Below, piece after piece: positions 29,831-36,854 of a stretch of DNA of 64,000 nt. Made by a program: the position numbers and the translations under genes. Source of the stretch: Pseudomonas rustica (GTDB lineage: Bacteria; Pseudomonadota; Gammaproteobacteria; Pseudomonadales; Pseudomonadaceae); the NCBI RefSeq assembly GCF_018336155.1, contig NZ_JAGYHF010000004.1, forward strand, positions 310,001 to 374,000, given 5' to 3'. The notes beneath the pieces were generated by a model. That model ran no database searches, was not told the origin of the DNA, and saw only the letters and a program-made list of their open reading frames with translations. The number at the start of each line of letters is the position of its first letter. Within the stretch, counting starts at the first letter, position 1.

Positions 29831-31041
29831 AACCCCATCTGTTGCGGCATCGGCCGGTCGCGCAATTGCTGATAGAGCAAATGGCTGGTGACTTCGGCCT
29901 GCTGTGGGTGGTAATCGCTGGTGATGATGAACGGCTTGGCCTTGGCCAGCACGCAGCGCATGCGCGCGACGTCTTCGTAGCGGATTCGGCGCTGACGACG
30001 CAGCTCGACCAGGCGTTCGGTGGTGCGCAGGCCGATGCCAGGGATACGTGAGATCAGAGACGCTTCGGCACGGTTCAGATCCAGCGGGAACACTTCACGA
30101 TTCTGCAGTGCCCACGCCAGTTTCGGGTCGATGTCCAAGGCCAGATTGCCCGGGCCCTTGAGCAGTTCGTCAGCGCTATAACCGTAGCTGCGCAGGAGGA
30201 AATCGGCTTGGTACAAACGGTGTTCACGCATCAATGGCGGCGCGGCGAGGGGCACGCTTTTCGGGCTGTCGGGGATCGGGCTGAATGCCGAATAATAAAC
30301 CCGCCGCAAACGAAAGTTGCCGTACAGCGACTGCGCACTGTGCAAAATTGTGTTGTCGTCGGTGTCATCGGCGCCGACGATCATTTGCGTGCTCTGCCCA
30401 GCGGGCGCGAACTTCGCTGATCGGGGTTCATTGAGAACGGTTTGCACACCGGTGTAGATGGTGTTCATGGCCAGCTTGATCGAGCCGATATCCTTCTCCG
30501 GCGCCAACGTCTGCAGGCTGGCGTCGGTGGGCAGTTCAATATTCACGCTCAAACGATCGGCGTAACGCCCCGCTTCTTCGATCAGCGCAGGATCGGCTTC
30601 GGGGATGGTCTTAAGGTGGATGTAACCGCGAAATTCATGTTCTTCGCGCAGCAGCTTCGCGACGCGCACCAGTTGCTCCATGGTGTAGTCCGCCGAGCGG
30701 ATGATTCCGGAGCTGAGGAACAAGCCGCTGACACAGTTGCGCCGGTAGAAATCCATGGTCAGCGCCACCACTTCTTCCGGCGTGAAACGTGCGCGGGGGA
30801 CGTCACTGGAACGGCGATTGACGCAGTATTGGCAATCGTAAAGGCAGAAATTGGTCAGCAAAATTTTCAACAACGACACGCAGCGACCGTCCGGCGTGTA
30901 GCTGTGGCAAATGCCCATGCCATCGGTCGAGCCCAGGCCACTCTTGCCCTCGGAGCTGCGTTTGGGCGCACCGCTGCTCGCACATGACGCGTCGTACTTG
31001 GCGGCGTCGGCGAGAATGCTCAGCTTGTCGATGATTTGCAT
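29821..31041 (-). CDS. Putative DNA modification/repair radical-SAM protein
   Basis: The 406-residue protein carries a radical-SAM cluster motif Cys66-x3-Cys70-x2-Cys73 in NFCLYDCQYCVNRRSSD. GLFLSSGIIRSADYTMEQL, LKTIPEADPALIEEAGRYAD and a C-terminal helix-hairpin-helix (EASLISRIPGIGLRTTERLV) are consistent with DNA binding. An extra N-terminal Cys region (GICHSYTPDGRC) is a family feature. It sits directly behind a canonical LexA box and overlaps the DUF4130 gene, which supports a damage-inducible repair function. The lesion or substrate is unknown. Confidence 0.88.
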   Translation of the reverse strand: MQIIDKLSILADAAKYDASCASSGAPKRSSEGKSGLGSTDGMGICHSYTPDGRCVSLLKILLTNFCLYDCQYCVNRRSSDVPRARFTPEEVVALTMDFYRRNCVSGLFLSSGIIRSADYTMEQLVRVAKLLREEHEFRGYIHLKTIPEADPALIEEAGRYADRLSVNIELPTDASLQTLAPEKDIGSIKLAMNTIYTGVQTVLNEPRSAKFAPAGQSTQMIVGADDTDDNTILHSAQSLYGNFRLRRVYYSAFSPIPDSPKSVPLAAPPLMREHRLYQADFLLRSYGYSADELLKGPGNLALDIDPKLAWALQNREVFPLDLNRAEASLISRIPGIGLRTTERLVELRRQRRIRYEDVARMRCVLAKAKPFIITSDYHPQQAEVTSHLLYQQLRDRPMPQQMGLWG

Positions 31042-31054
31042 GGCGCGGGCTCTT

Positions 31055-31074
31055 TACTGTTTGGATATACAGTA
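31055..31074. promoter_or_regulatory. LexA (SOS) box before the radical-SAM/DUF4130 pair
   Basis: The site reads TACTGTTTGGATATACAGTA, containing CTGT-N8-ACAG at 31057-31072. It lies 13 bp upstream of the radical-SAM start codon, where LexA would block transcription. Confidence 0.85.
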
Positions 31075-31135
31075 TAGCGTCGCGAGCTTGCGCACAAGGT
31101 TGGGCACGACCCCTCGTCGGCTTGGAGCGAAGATG

Positions 31136-31240
31136 AAAAGATCGCAGCGTTCCGCAGCTCCTACGTAGATTCGGGATCGGGGTTCATCGGGTGTACACAC
31201 CTCCTGTAGGAGCTGCCGAAGGCTGCGATCTTTTGATCTG
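31136..31240. repeat. REP-A pair; right arm overlaps the ArsR-type gene
   Basis: A divergent left core (GCAGCGTTCCGCAGCTCC) and a standard right core are separated by about 37 bp. The right core (31204-31239) lies inside the 3' end of the regulator gene on the minus strand. Confidence 0.88.
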
Positions 31241-31945
31241 GCCTTTATCAATCGCCACCTCAACACCAAACCGCACACTGATTTCCTTGCGCCCTACGGC
31301 CGTCAACGCCAACGCCCGACTGTCCAGATCCTGCGTCACCCACTTACGCCGCAACGCCGCTTGCAACAACGCCGCCCCTAACGAGCCACCCAGATGCGGC
31401 CGACGCATGCTCCAGTCCAGACAAGGACAAGCAAACTTGCGGCGCAACGTGCTCAAATCCTGAACCTCGATACCCAGACCTTCAAACAGCGCCGCGCCAC
31501 TGTCACTCAAGCGATACGCCTGCTCGTCCGTCTCCACCAGCCATCCCGCCTCGATAAAACGGTCATGCAGCCACACCGCCAGCGTCCCCGCCATATGGTC
31601 ATAGCAAGTCCGGGCGAATTGCAGACGATCCGGCGTGTGCGGCTTGAACGTCGGCGCGGCGCTTTGGCCAATCACCATCAAGGCTTCCAACGCCTGGGCG
31701 ACGCGCTGATCGGCGAGGCTGTAATAACGATGACGGCCCTGCACATGCAGACGCACCAGCGCGAGATCCTTGAGTTTGGCCAGGTGCGCACTGGCCGTGG
31801 AGGCGCTGACCTCGGCGATGGCCGCCAGCTCCGTAGGGGTGCGGGCGTGGCCGTCCATCAGCGAGCAGAGCATTTTCGTACGCGCCGGTTCCGCGATGGC
31901 GGCGGCCACTTGCGAAACGCCGATGTCTTGATGTTCTGCGTGCAT
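31184..31945 (-). CDS. ArsR-family winged-helix regulator with a REP-encoded C-terminus
   Basis: The 253-residue protein has an ArsR HTH (IAEPARTKMLCSLMDGHART, then AEVSASTASAHLAKLKDLAL and GRHRYYSL). A longer C-terminal effector domain of unknown ligand follows, with FARTCYDHMAGTLAVWLHDR and FACPCLDWSMRRPHLGGSLG. I start at the ATG at 31945 (MHAEHQDIG) after GGGAG. The last 18 or so residues (QIKRSQPSAAPTGG and onward) are encoded by the REP element, so the original stop has been lost and the protein extended. It is divergent from the P450 gene, with only 78 bp between starts, and may regulate it. Confidence 0.85.
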   Translation of the reverse strand: MHAEHQDIGVSQVAAAIAEPARTKMLCSLMDGHARTPTELAAIAEVSASTASAHLAKLKDLALVRLHVQGRHRYYSLADQRVAQALEALMVIGQSAAPTFKPHTPDRLQFARTCYDHMAGTLAVWLHDRFIEAGWLVETDEQAYRLSDSGAALFEGLGIEVQDLSTLRRKFACPCLDWSMRRPHLGGSLGAALLQAALRRKWVTQDLDSRALALTAVGRKEISVRFGVEVAIDKGQIKRSQPSAAPTGGVYTR

Positions 31946-32023
31946 ATTTCGCTCCCGGACGAATCGTCGCCGCTGACGACTGACGATACTCGCAACACTT
32001 TCCTGACGACAAGGCTGCGAACC

Positions 32024-33127
32024 ATGGATCCGATCAACGCTGCGACTCATACCGATCCCTATCCTTATTACGCATCGCTGCGTGCTCAAGGAGGCTTGGT
32101 GTTTCATCAGGAACTGAAATTGTGGGTCGCCAGCAGTGCCCGTGTGGTGTGCGCGGTGTTGGCGCATGCCGATTGCCGCGTGCGTCCTGCACAGGAACCG
32201 GTGCCGAAAGCGATTGCCGGCGGCATGGCCGGCAAAGTGTTCGGCCAGTTGATGCGGATGAATGATGGCGAGCGTCAGCGTTGCCCGCGTTCGGCAATCG
32301 AGCCTGCGCTTGAGCTGATCAATAAAGCCGAGGTTCGCGCATTGGTGGCTGCACGGTTAATAAACGTGGACGCCGACGGCTTATATAAAGCCATGTTTCG
32401 CGGGCCTGTTTGCGTGGTCGCGGCGCTGCTTGGTTTTACCCCGGCGCAGGGCCGGGCGATCAGTGCGCTGACGGCGGATTTCGTCGCCTGTCTCTCGCCG
32501 TTGAGCAATGACCTTCAATTGGCGGCGGCGCATGCGGCGGCTGAGCAGTTGCGCGGGTATTTCATCGAGTTGCTGGCTGAGGCGGACAGCGCTTTGCTGA
32601 CGGAAATTCAGCGGCGTTTTGAAGGGGATGAAGAAGCGCTGATCGCCAATTTGATCGGGCTGTGTTCACAGACTTATGAAGCCACTGCCGGGTTGATTGG
32701 CAATGCTTTGGTGGCGCTAAAGAGTCGGCCCGATTTGCGTGAGGCGTCGATGGAAGCGGTGTTGGCGGAAGTGCAGCGTTTTGATCCGTCAGTGCAGAAC
32801 ACGCGACGGTTTGTGGCGCAGTCCTGCGAGATTGATGGGGTGCGCGTTGAGGCTGGAGATGTGATTCTGCTGTTGTTGGCCTCGGCCAATCGGGATCCGG
32901 CGTTGAACGAGCATCCTGACCAGTTTTTGCCGGATCGCCCGAACCGGCGCAGTTTCAGTTTTGGCAGCGGACGGCACCAGTGTCCCGGGCAAATACTGGC
33001 GATGGAAATTGCCAGTGCGACTGTCAGAGAAATCCTCGATCACGGTGTGAATCTGGAGCGACTGGCCTGGCATTACCGGCCTTCGCTGAATGGGCGGATG
33101 CCGATGTTCAGTTTCGTGGGTGACTGA
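32024..33127 (+). CDS. Short cytochrome P450
   Basis: A 367-residue soluble P450, shorter than the usual 400 or so. Heme ligand Cys320 lies in FSFGSGRHQCPGQILAMEIA, and the ExxR motif is EVQR. The I-helix reads CSQTYEATAGLIGNAL, an EAT variant of the acid-alcohol pair with Ser-Gln replacing the usual Ala-Gly. The N-terminus lacks a membrane anchor (MDPINAATHTDPYPYYASLR). No redox partner is adjacent and no substrate can be inferred. The divergent ArsR-type gene may control it. Confidence 0.9.
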   Translation: MDPINAATHTDPYPYYASLRAQGGLVFHQELKLWVASSARVVCAVLAHADCRVRPAQEPVPKAIAGGMAGKVFGQLMRMNDGERQRCPRSAIEPALELINKAEVRALVAARLINVDADGLYKAMFRGPVCVVAALLGFTPAQGRAISALTADFVACLSPLSNDLQLAAAHAAAEQLRGYFIELLAEADSALLTEIQRRFEGDEEALIANLIGLCSQTYEATAGLIGNALVALKSRPDLREASMEAVLAEVQRFDPSVQNTRRFVAQSCEIDGVRVEAGDVILLLLASANRDPALNEHPDQFLPDRPNRRSFSFGSGRHQCPGQILAMEIASATVREILDHGVNLERLAWHYRPSLNGRMPMFSFVGD

Positions 33128-33134
33128 TAGGCCG

Positions 33135-33210
33135 CCTTCGCGAGCAAGCTCGGCTCCTACAAGGATTTGCGCGTCGCCGATCAACTGTAGGAGCAAAGCT
33201 TGCTCGCGAA
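33135..33210. repeat. REP-B pair after the P450 gene
   Basis: Two opposed cores in the GGCTCCTA/TAGGAGC form. One carries GAGCAAAGCTTGC in place of GAGCTGAGCTTGC. Confidence 0.85.
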
Positions 33211-33329
33211 AGCCCCGGAAAAACGCAGCATCATTTCGGCATCATCCACAAGGCTACAGCGCCTTGCGCCTTTGCCTACAACTACGCCAGAATCCGCCGG
33301 CTTGTGCGGTTTGGGGGCTGCCGGTAACT

Positions 33330-33540
33330 TGGTTCGCGTCACTGAATGTTCAGTGATCGGGTTTAGTCGCTCGGTAATCCACTCAATCTGTACAACGTTC
33401 CAGACAGTGGGTATTTCGATACCTCACTCAATGGTAGCTGTGCGCAGGGCGCCTTCGGGTGCGCCGGTTTGGGTGGGTTTTCCGGTCGACTAACCTGCGT
33501 ATAGCTGCCACCTCTCGTTTAGTCGCGAAGTGGTGTCAGC
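33330..33540 (+). promoter_or_regulatory. Hairpin-rich leader upstream of the DUF6124 gene, candidate structured RNA
   Basis: Four clean hairpins lie in series. They are CACTGAA-TG-TTCAGTG at 33340-33355, GGTAT-TTCG-ATACC at 33410-33423 (extended by AGTG/CACT), GGCGC/GCGCC around a TTCG-containing loop at 33448-33465, and CCAC...GTGG with TC/GA and CG/CG inner pairs at 33508-33533. Two have UUCG-type loops, a mark of selected RNA structure. From memory, similar leaders precede related genes in other Pseudomonas, but I cannot check this here. No open frame of merit overlaps it. Confidence 0.5.
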
Positions 33541-33561
33541 ATCACTTTGGAAACCTCCGCA

Positions 33562-33939
33562 ATGTTCAAAGTAACGCCGAATCCACCGGAAACAGATGCC
33601 ATACCCGAATCAGATCCAACCTCCCCCTACTCCGCCCCCAATTCCAGAAAACTCCACGAAGCTGCCGAACGCGCCCTCGACCATTACCTCAAACCGCACC
33701 TCCCGTCCGAACGAAAACCCAGCACCATGTTCATCGTCGCGCCGGACATGGAAACCGAATCCCTGTTAGCCCACGCCTGCGAATCCATGGCCTCCGCCAG
33801 CATCATGCTCAGCGACTTCGCCGGCCTGCTCGAAACGCCCTACCGCAACACCCTGCTCGGCATCCAGCAAGTCGTCATGCTCGGCGAACTCGCCGTCAAC
33901 CGCGCCCTCGACAACCTCGAACCGCCCACCCGAAACTGA
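33562..33939 (+). CDS. DUF6124-family protein of unknown function
   Basis: The 125-residue protein starts MFKVTPNPPETD. It continues with SAPNSRKLHEAAERALDHYL, a variable Pro-rich link, and a conserved helical C-terminal half (ESLLAHACESMASASIMLSD, then LLGIQQVVMLGELAVNRALD). This is the pattern of a small Pseudomonas-restricted family I know as DUF6124 (formerly DUF3077-like), present in several copies per genome. It has no signal peptide or membrane segment. Function is unknown. The hairpin-rich leader upstream suggests post-transcriptional control. Confidence 0.8.
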   Translation: MFKVTPNPPETDAIPESDPTSPYSAPNSRKLHEAAERALDHYLKPHLPSERKPSTMFIVAPDMETESLLAHACESMASASIMLSDFAGLLETPYRNTLLGIQQVVMLGELAVNRALDNLEPPTRN

Positions 33940-33949
33940 GACTGAAAAC

Positions 33950-34100
33950 TGTGGCGAGGGAGCTTGTCGAATCGTCGCACCGTCCCGCTCGGCTGCGAAA
34001 CAGTCGCAAAACCGGTATCTGCGGTGTATCTGAATTACCCGGATCGAATGGTTTTAGGGTCGCTACGCAACCCAGCGGGAGCAAGTTCCCTCGCCACAAA
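33950..34100. repeat. Inverted repeat of a third REP type (GTGGCGAGGGA)
   Basis: The ends TGTGGCGAGGGAGCTTG (33950-33966) and CAAGTTCCCTCGCCACA (34083-34099) are near-perfect complements around a spacer of about 115 bp. The core differs from REP-A and REP-B and occurs only here in the window. Confidence 0.8.
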
Positions 34101-34141
34101 AAAGCAGGCCGTCTGAAACCAAGGAAACAGGCTATGGACCC

Positions 34142-34453
34142 ATGAAGGATCATCCAGACCACAATCAATGCTTTTCAAGTATTTGGGATGCACTGGAAGA
34201 CACCCCGCAGCACGCAGCCGATATGCGTCGGCGAGCCAAACTGATGCGTACGCTTTGCGAGACCATTCGCGCCTGGGAGCTTCCTCAGAAGGACGCAGCG
34301 AAACGGTTGGGCATCACTCAACCACGCCTCAATGATGTACTCAACGGTAAAATCGACAAGTTCTCGCTGGATGCATTGGTCAATCTGTCCGCCGCTGCGA
34401 AATTAGAAGTAGATATCTGCTTTCTCTTGGCTCCGCCACTGCAATGGGCCTGA
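34142..34453 (+). CDS. XRE/HigA-like HTH protein, orphan antitoxin type
   Basis: The 103-residue protein has an N-terminal lead (FSSIWDALEDTPQHAADMRR) and a helix-turn-helix (LPQKDAAKRLGITQPRLNDV, LNGKIDKFSLDALVNLS), the arrangement of HTH_37/HigA2 antitoxins. A RelE/HigB-type toxin normally precedes such genes, but the 203 bp upstream hold only a REP-type repeat. It therefore looks like a toxin-less remnant or a free-standing regulator. The AAGGA box sits nearer to an overlapping four-codon frame at 34134 (MDP then stop) than to this ATG. Confidence 0.8.
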   Translation: MKDHPDHNQCFSSIWDALEDTPQHAADMRRRAKLMRTLCETIRAWELPQKDAAKRLGITQPRLNDVLNGKIDKFSLDALVNLSAAAKLEVDICFLLAPPLQWA

Positions 34454-34511
34454 TATCAGCTATCGCCTAAAGGCACTTCAACCCAACCACCGCTAGAAGT
34501 CCGCAAAGTTA

Positions 34512-34587
34512 GAATGCGCAGGCTTTTTGGATAACCTCAACATCATCCAGTGAGGGCAACGCTTCGCTGGATGATAGAGGCGCATTC
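34512..34587. repeat. Nested 76-bp imperfect palindrome of unknown role
   Basis: Outer arms GAATGCGC (34512-34519) and GCGCATTC (34580-34587) enclose CCTC/GAGG and an inner perfect pair ATCATCCAG (34542-34550) and CTGGATGAT (34567-34575). It lies in the 176-bp gap between the HTH and FKBP genes. No T-run follows, and no repeat family in this window matches it. Confidence 0.6.
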
Positions 34588-34629
34588 CTTGTGTTCACGG
34601 CTCAAATAAAAACACCTAAGCCACCCACC

Positions 34630-34968
34630 TCAATCCTCCCGCGTCAAAACCTCCAACAACTCAATCTCAAACACCAGATTCGAATTCGGCGGAATCTTGC
34701 CCATCGTCCGTTCGCCATAACCCAAATGCGCCGGCACCAGCAATTTACGCTTACCGCCCACCTGCATCCCCATCAGCCCTTGATCCCAGCCCTTAATCAC
34801 ACGACCGGTGCCAATCACGCACTGAAAAGGTTTGCCACGGCTGTAGGAAGAATCGAACTCGCTGCCGTCTTCCAGCCAGCCTGTGTATTGGGTGGTGATC
34901 AGCGCGCCTTTGACGGCGGCTTTGCCCTCGCCTACCTGAAGATCGATTACCTGCAGTTCATCATTCAT
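34630..34968 (-). CDS. FKBP-type peptidyl-prolyl cis-trans isomerase
   Basis: The 112-residue single-domain cytoplasmic FKBP catalyses proline isomerisation. Active-site residues are visible in TQYTGWLEDGSEFDSSYSRG, VIGTGRVIKGWDQGLMGMQV, GGKRKLLVPAHLGYGERTMG and IPPNSNLVFEIELLEV. It has no signal peptide and no SlyD-type insert. It stands alone and faces away from the GGDEF gene. Confidence 0.95.
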   Translation of the reverse strand: MNDELQVIDLQVGEGKAAVKGALITTQYTGWLEDGSEFDSSYSRGKPFQCVIGTGRVIKGWDQGLMGMQVGGKRKLLVPAHLGYGERTMGKIPPNSNLVFEIELLEVLTRED

Positions 34969-35131
34969 AACATTCGCTCTATTGTTCAGCAGGCCGCCGT
35001 TTTCCCAGAATTGCTGGCTGTTGGCAACCCGAACACGCAGATCAACGCTGTATCCGAATCGAGTGATGACGAATTAAGATAGCCAACCGCCACTACTTCA
35101 CGGATCGATTCGCCATGCCGGCAGCGCCCGA

Positions 35132-36211
35132 ATGACCCAGCTCTGGATCGGCCTCGCCGTTGGCGTGATTTTGCTGGCCGTGATAGCCGTGCTGTTCTGG
35201 CGCGAACGTGAATTGCGTCGGCAACTCGCCGATTACCGAGAGCTGCTGACCCGCGCAGCCGATGGCCAGAACATCCATCAGGACGGCGATGCCGAGCGCT
35301 TTAAACGTAGCCAATATTTCGCGCGAATTGGCACTTGGGATTGGGAGGTCGATACCGATCGGTTGTACTGGTCGGACGCCATCTACGGCATGTTCGGTTT
35401 CAAGATCGGTGACATCACCCCGTCCTACGCCCTCTTCTGCTCCTGCGTACACCCGGATGACCGCGTGCGGGTGCGCGAAGGTGAGTTGCGTTGCCTGGAA
35501 ACCGGGGAAAACCATGACGAGGAATACCGCGTGGTCTGGCCCGACGGCACGATTCGCTGGCTGCGCGAGACCGGCAACGTAGTGCGCAACGACCATGATG
35601 CGGTGATCAAAATGATGGGCGTGGTGCGCGACATCACTGAAGAAAAGGCCTCGGCCAGCTACCTCCAGCACCTCGCCCACTTCGATCCGCTGACCGGTTT
35701 GCCCAATCGTCTGGTGCTGGAGCAACGGCTGTCCGAAGCACTGGATCAGGCGCGACAAACTGAAACCCGCGTCGCGCTGGTGTTCGTCGACCTCAACGGT
35801 TTCAAAAACATCAACGACCTCTACGGCCATGCCGCCGGCGACCGCGTTTTGATCACCACCGCCACCCGCCTGAAACGCATCCTGCGCAGCACCGACACCG
35901 TCGCGCGGATTGGCGGTGACGAATTCGTGGTCATCCTGCAGGGCCTGTCACCAAGCCTCAACCTGCAGGACGAAGCCCGCAGCATCTGTCAGAAAATTTT
36001 CATCGAACTGTCGCCACCGATCAGCATCGGCAACAACCAGCGCCACATCGGCACCAGCCTTGGGGTGGCAGTGTTTCCGGATCATGCGACGGCGATGGAT
36101 CGGCTGCTGCACATTGCCGATCTGGCGATGTATGAGGCTAAGCGCAGTGGGAATAATCAGTATCGATTGGGCGGGGAAAGCCCTGCGCGAGTGCATGCGC
36201 AGGGCTTTTGA
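35132..36211 (+). CDS. PAS-GGDEF diguanylate cyclase, membrane-anchored
   Basis: The 359-residue protein has one N-terminal membrane helix (about residues 4-23, LWIGLAVGVILLAVIAVLFW). A PAS/PAC sensor domain follows (about 58-175, with DWEVDTDRLYWSDAIYGMFG and EYRVVWPDGTIRWLRETGNV), then a GGDEF domain (about 185-345). The catalytic motif GGDEF is intact at 261-265 (ARIGGDEFVVIL), so it should make cyclic-di-GMP. No RxxD inhibitory site sits five residues before it, suggesting weak product inhibition. The last eleven codons double as an intrinsic terminator. Confidence 0.92.
   Translation: MTQLWIGLAVGVILLAVIAVLFWRERELRRQLADYRELLTRAADGQNIHQDGDAERFKRSQYFARIGTWDWEVDTDRLYWSDAIYGMFGFKIGDITPSYALFCSCVHPDDRVRVREGELRCLETGENHDEEYRVVWPDGTIRWLRETGNVVRNDHDAVIKMMGVVRDITEEKASASYLQHLAHFDPLTGLPNRLVLEQRLSEALDQARQTETRVALVFVDLNGFKNINDLYGHAAGDRVLITTATRLKRILRSTDTVARIGGDEFVVILQGLSPSLNLQDEARSICQKIFIELSPPISIGNNQRHIGTSLGVAVFPDHATAMDRLLHIADLAMYEAKRSGNNQYRLGGESPARVHAQGF
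36177..36209 (+). terminator. Intrinsic terminator embedded in the end of the GGDEF gene
   Basis: AAAGCCCTGCGC pairs perfectly with GCGCAGGGCTTT around an 8-base loop, followed by one more T and then the stop codon. The whole stem is translated as part of GESPARVHAQGF. The converging RcnB-like gene ends 9 bp beyond, and the stem reads as a terminator on the minus strand too (GCGCAGGGCTTT). Confidence 0.85.
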
Positions 36212-36219
36212 ATCTCAAC

Positions 36220-36525
36220 TTAACGCGGAACCGGTTTCATCTCGACAATCGTCCCGTTGGTAATCATCACCATGACGTACTGATCATTGATCTGCACCCA
36301 TTGCGCCTGCTCAACCGGTTTTTTCAGGCCTTTGGCTTTCCAGTCGATGGCTTTTTCGCTGCGTTGATAGATATCCGGGGCGCGGTCGTTGACCTTCAAT
36401 TCGCGGTCGCTGACCGGGGATTGAACGGAGGGATCGCTTGAGGTTTGCGCCGCTTGAACAAGTGGACTGATCCCGGCAATGCCGGCGACGAGGGCCAGGC
36501 TGGCGATTAGGGTTTTGCTGTTCAT
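36220..36525 (-). CDS. RcnB-family small periplasmic protein
   Basis: The 101-residue protein has a signal peptide (MNSKTLIASLALVAGIAGIS, cleavage near VQAAQ). Its C-terminal RcnB-like stretch is WKAKGLKKPVEQAQWVQIND, followed by QYVMVMITNGTIVEM. E. coli RcnB helps control Ni/Co efflux, but most Pseudomonas members are uncharacterised and the metal-binding His residues are not evident here. It converges with the GGDEF gene and may share its embedded terminator. Confidence 0.8.
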   Translation of the reverse strand: MNSKTLIASLALVAGIAGISPLVQAAQTSSDPSVQSPVSDRELKVNDRAPDIYQRSEKAIDWKAKGLKKPVEQAQWVQINDQYVMVMITNGTIVEMKPVPR

Positions 36526-36854
36526 CGGTGAACCTCTATTGATGTGTGATACCTGAACTCCGACTGCGGGGCGCGGGAATCATTCCGTGTTTTTGCTATG
36601 GCTGGCCGGGAAATTGTAGTCGCCGGTCATGCCGCCTTCGCTGGCAAGCCAGGCTCCCACAGGATTTTCATGTGTCCGTAAATTTCGTGAACACAGCAAA
36701 ACCTGTGGGAGCGGGCTTGCTCGCGAATGCGGTAGCCCAGGCAATATATCTAGCGACTGACACACCGCTTTCGCGAGCAAGCCCGCTCCCACAGGAGTGA
36801 TGTTTTTGCGCTACCATGCCGCGCAATTTCCCGCCGAGTGAAAAGGACATCACC
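36526..36854. other. Intergenic region with REP-B elements before lemA
   Basis: It holds a degenerate REP-like stretch near 36630-36662 (TTCGCTGGCAAGCCAGGCTC) and a full REPIN at 36703-36795, followed by the lemA ribosome site AAGGAC. No gene is visible. Confidence 0.7.
36703..36795. repeat. 93-bp REP-B REPIN, identical copy 1
   Basis: A full REPIN with the spacer GGTAGCCCAGGCAATATATC. An exact copy of all 93 bp, spacer included, lies at 39412-39504 in the same orientation, so the lemA-M48 pair is bracketed by direct repeats. Confidence 0.93.

Noticed and set aside
34512..34587. Integron attC site
   Set aside because: Nested arms are present, but the terminal GTTRRRY/RYYYAAC core sites do not match and no integrase gene is in the window.
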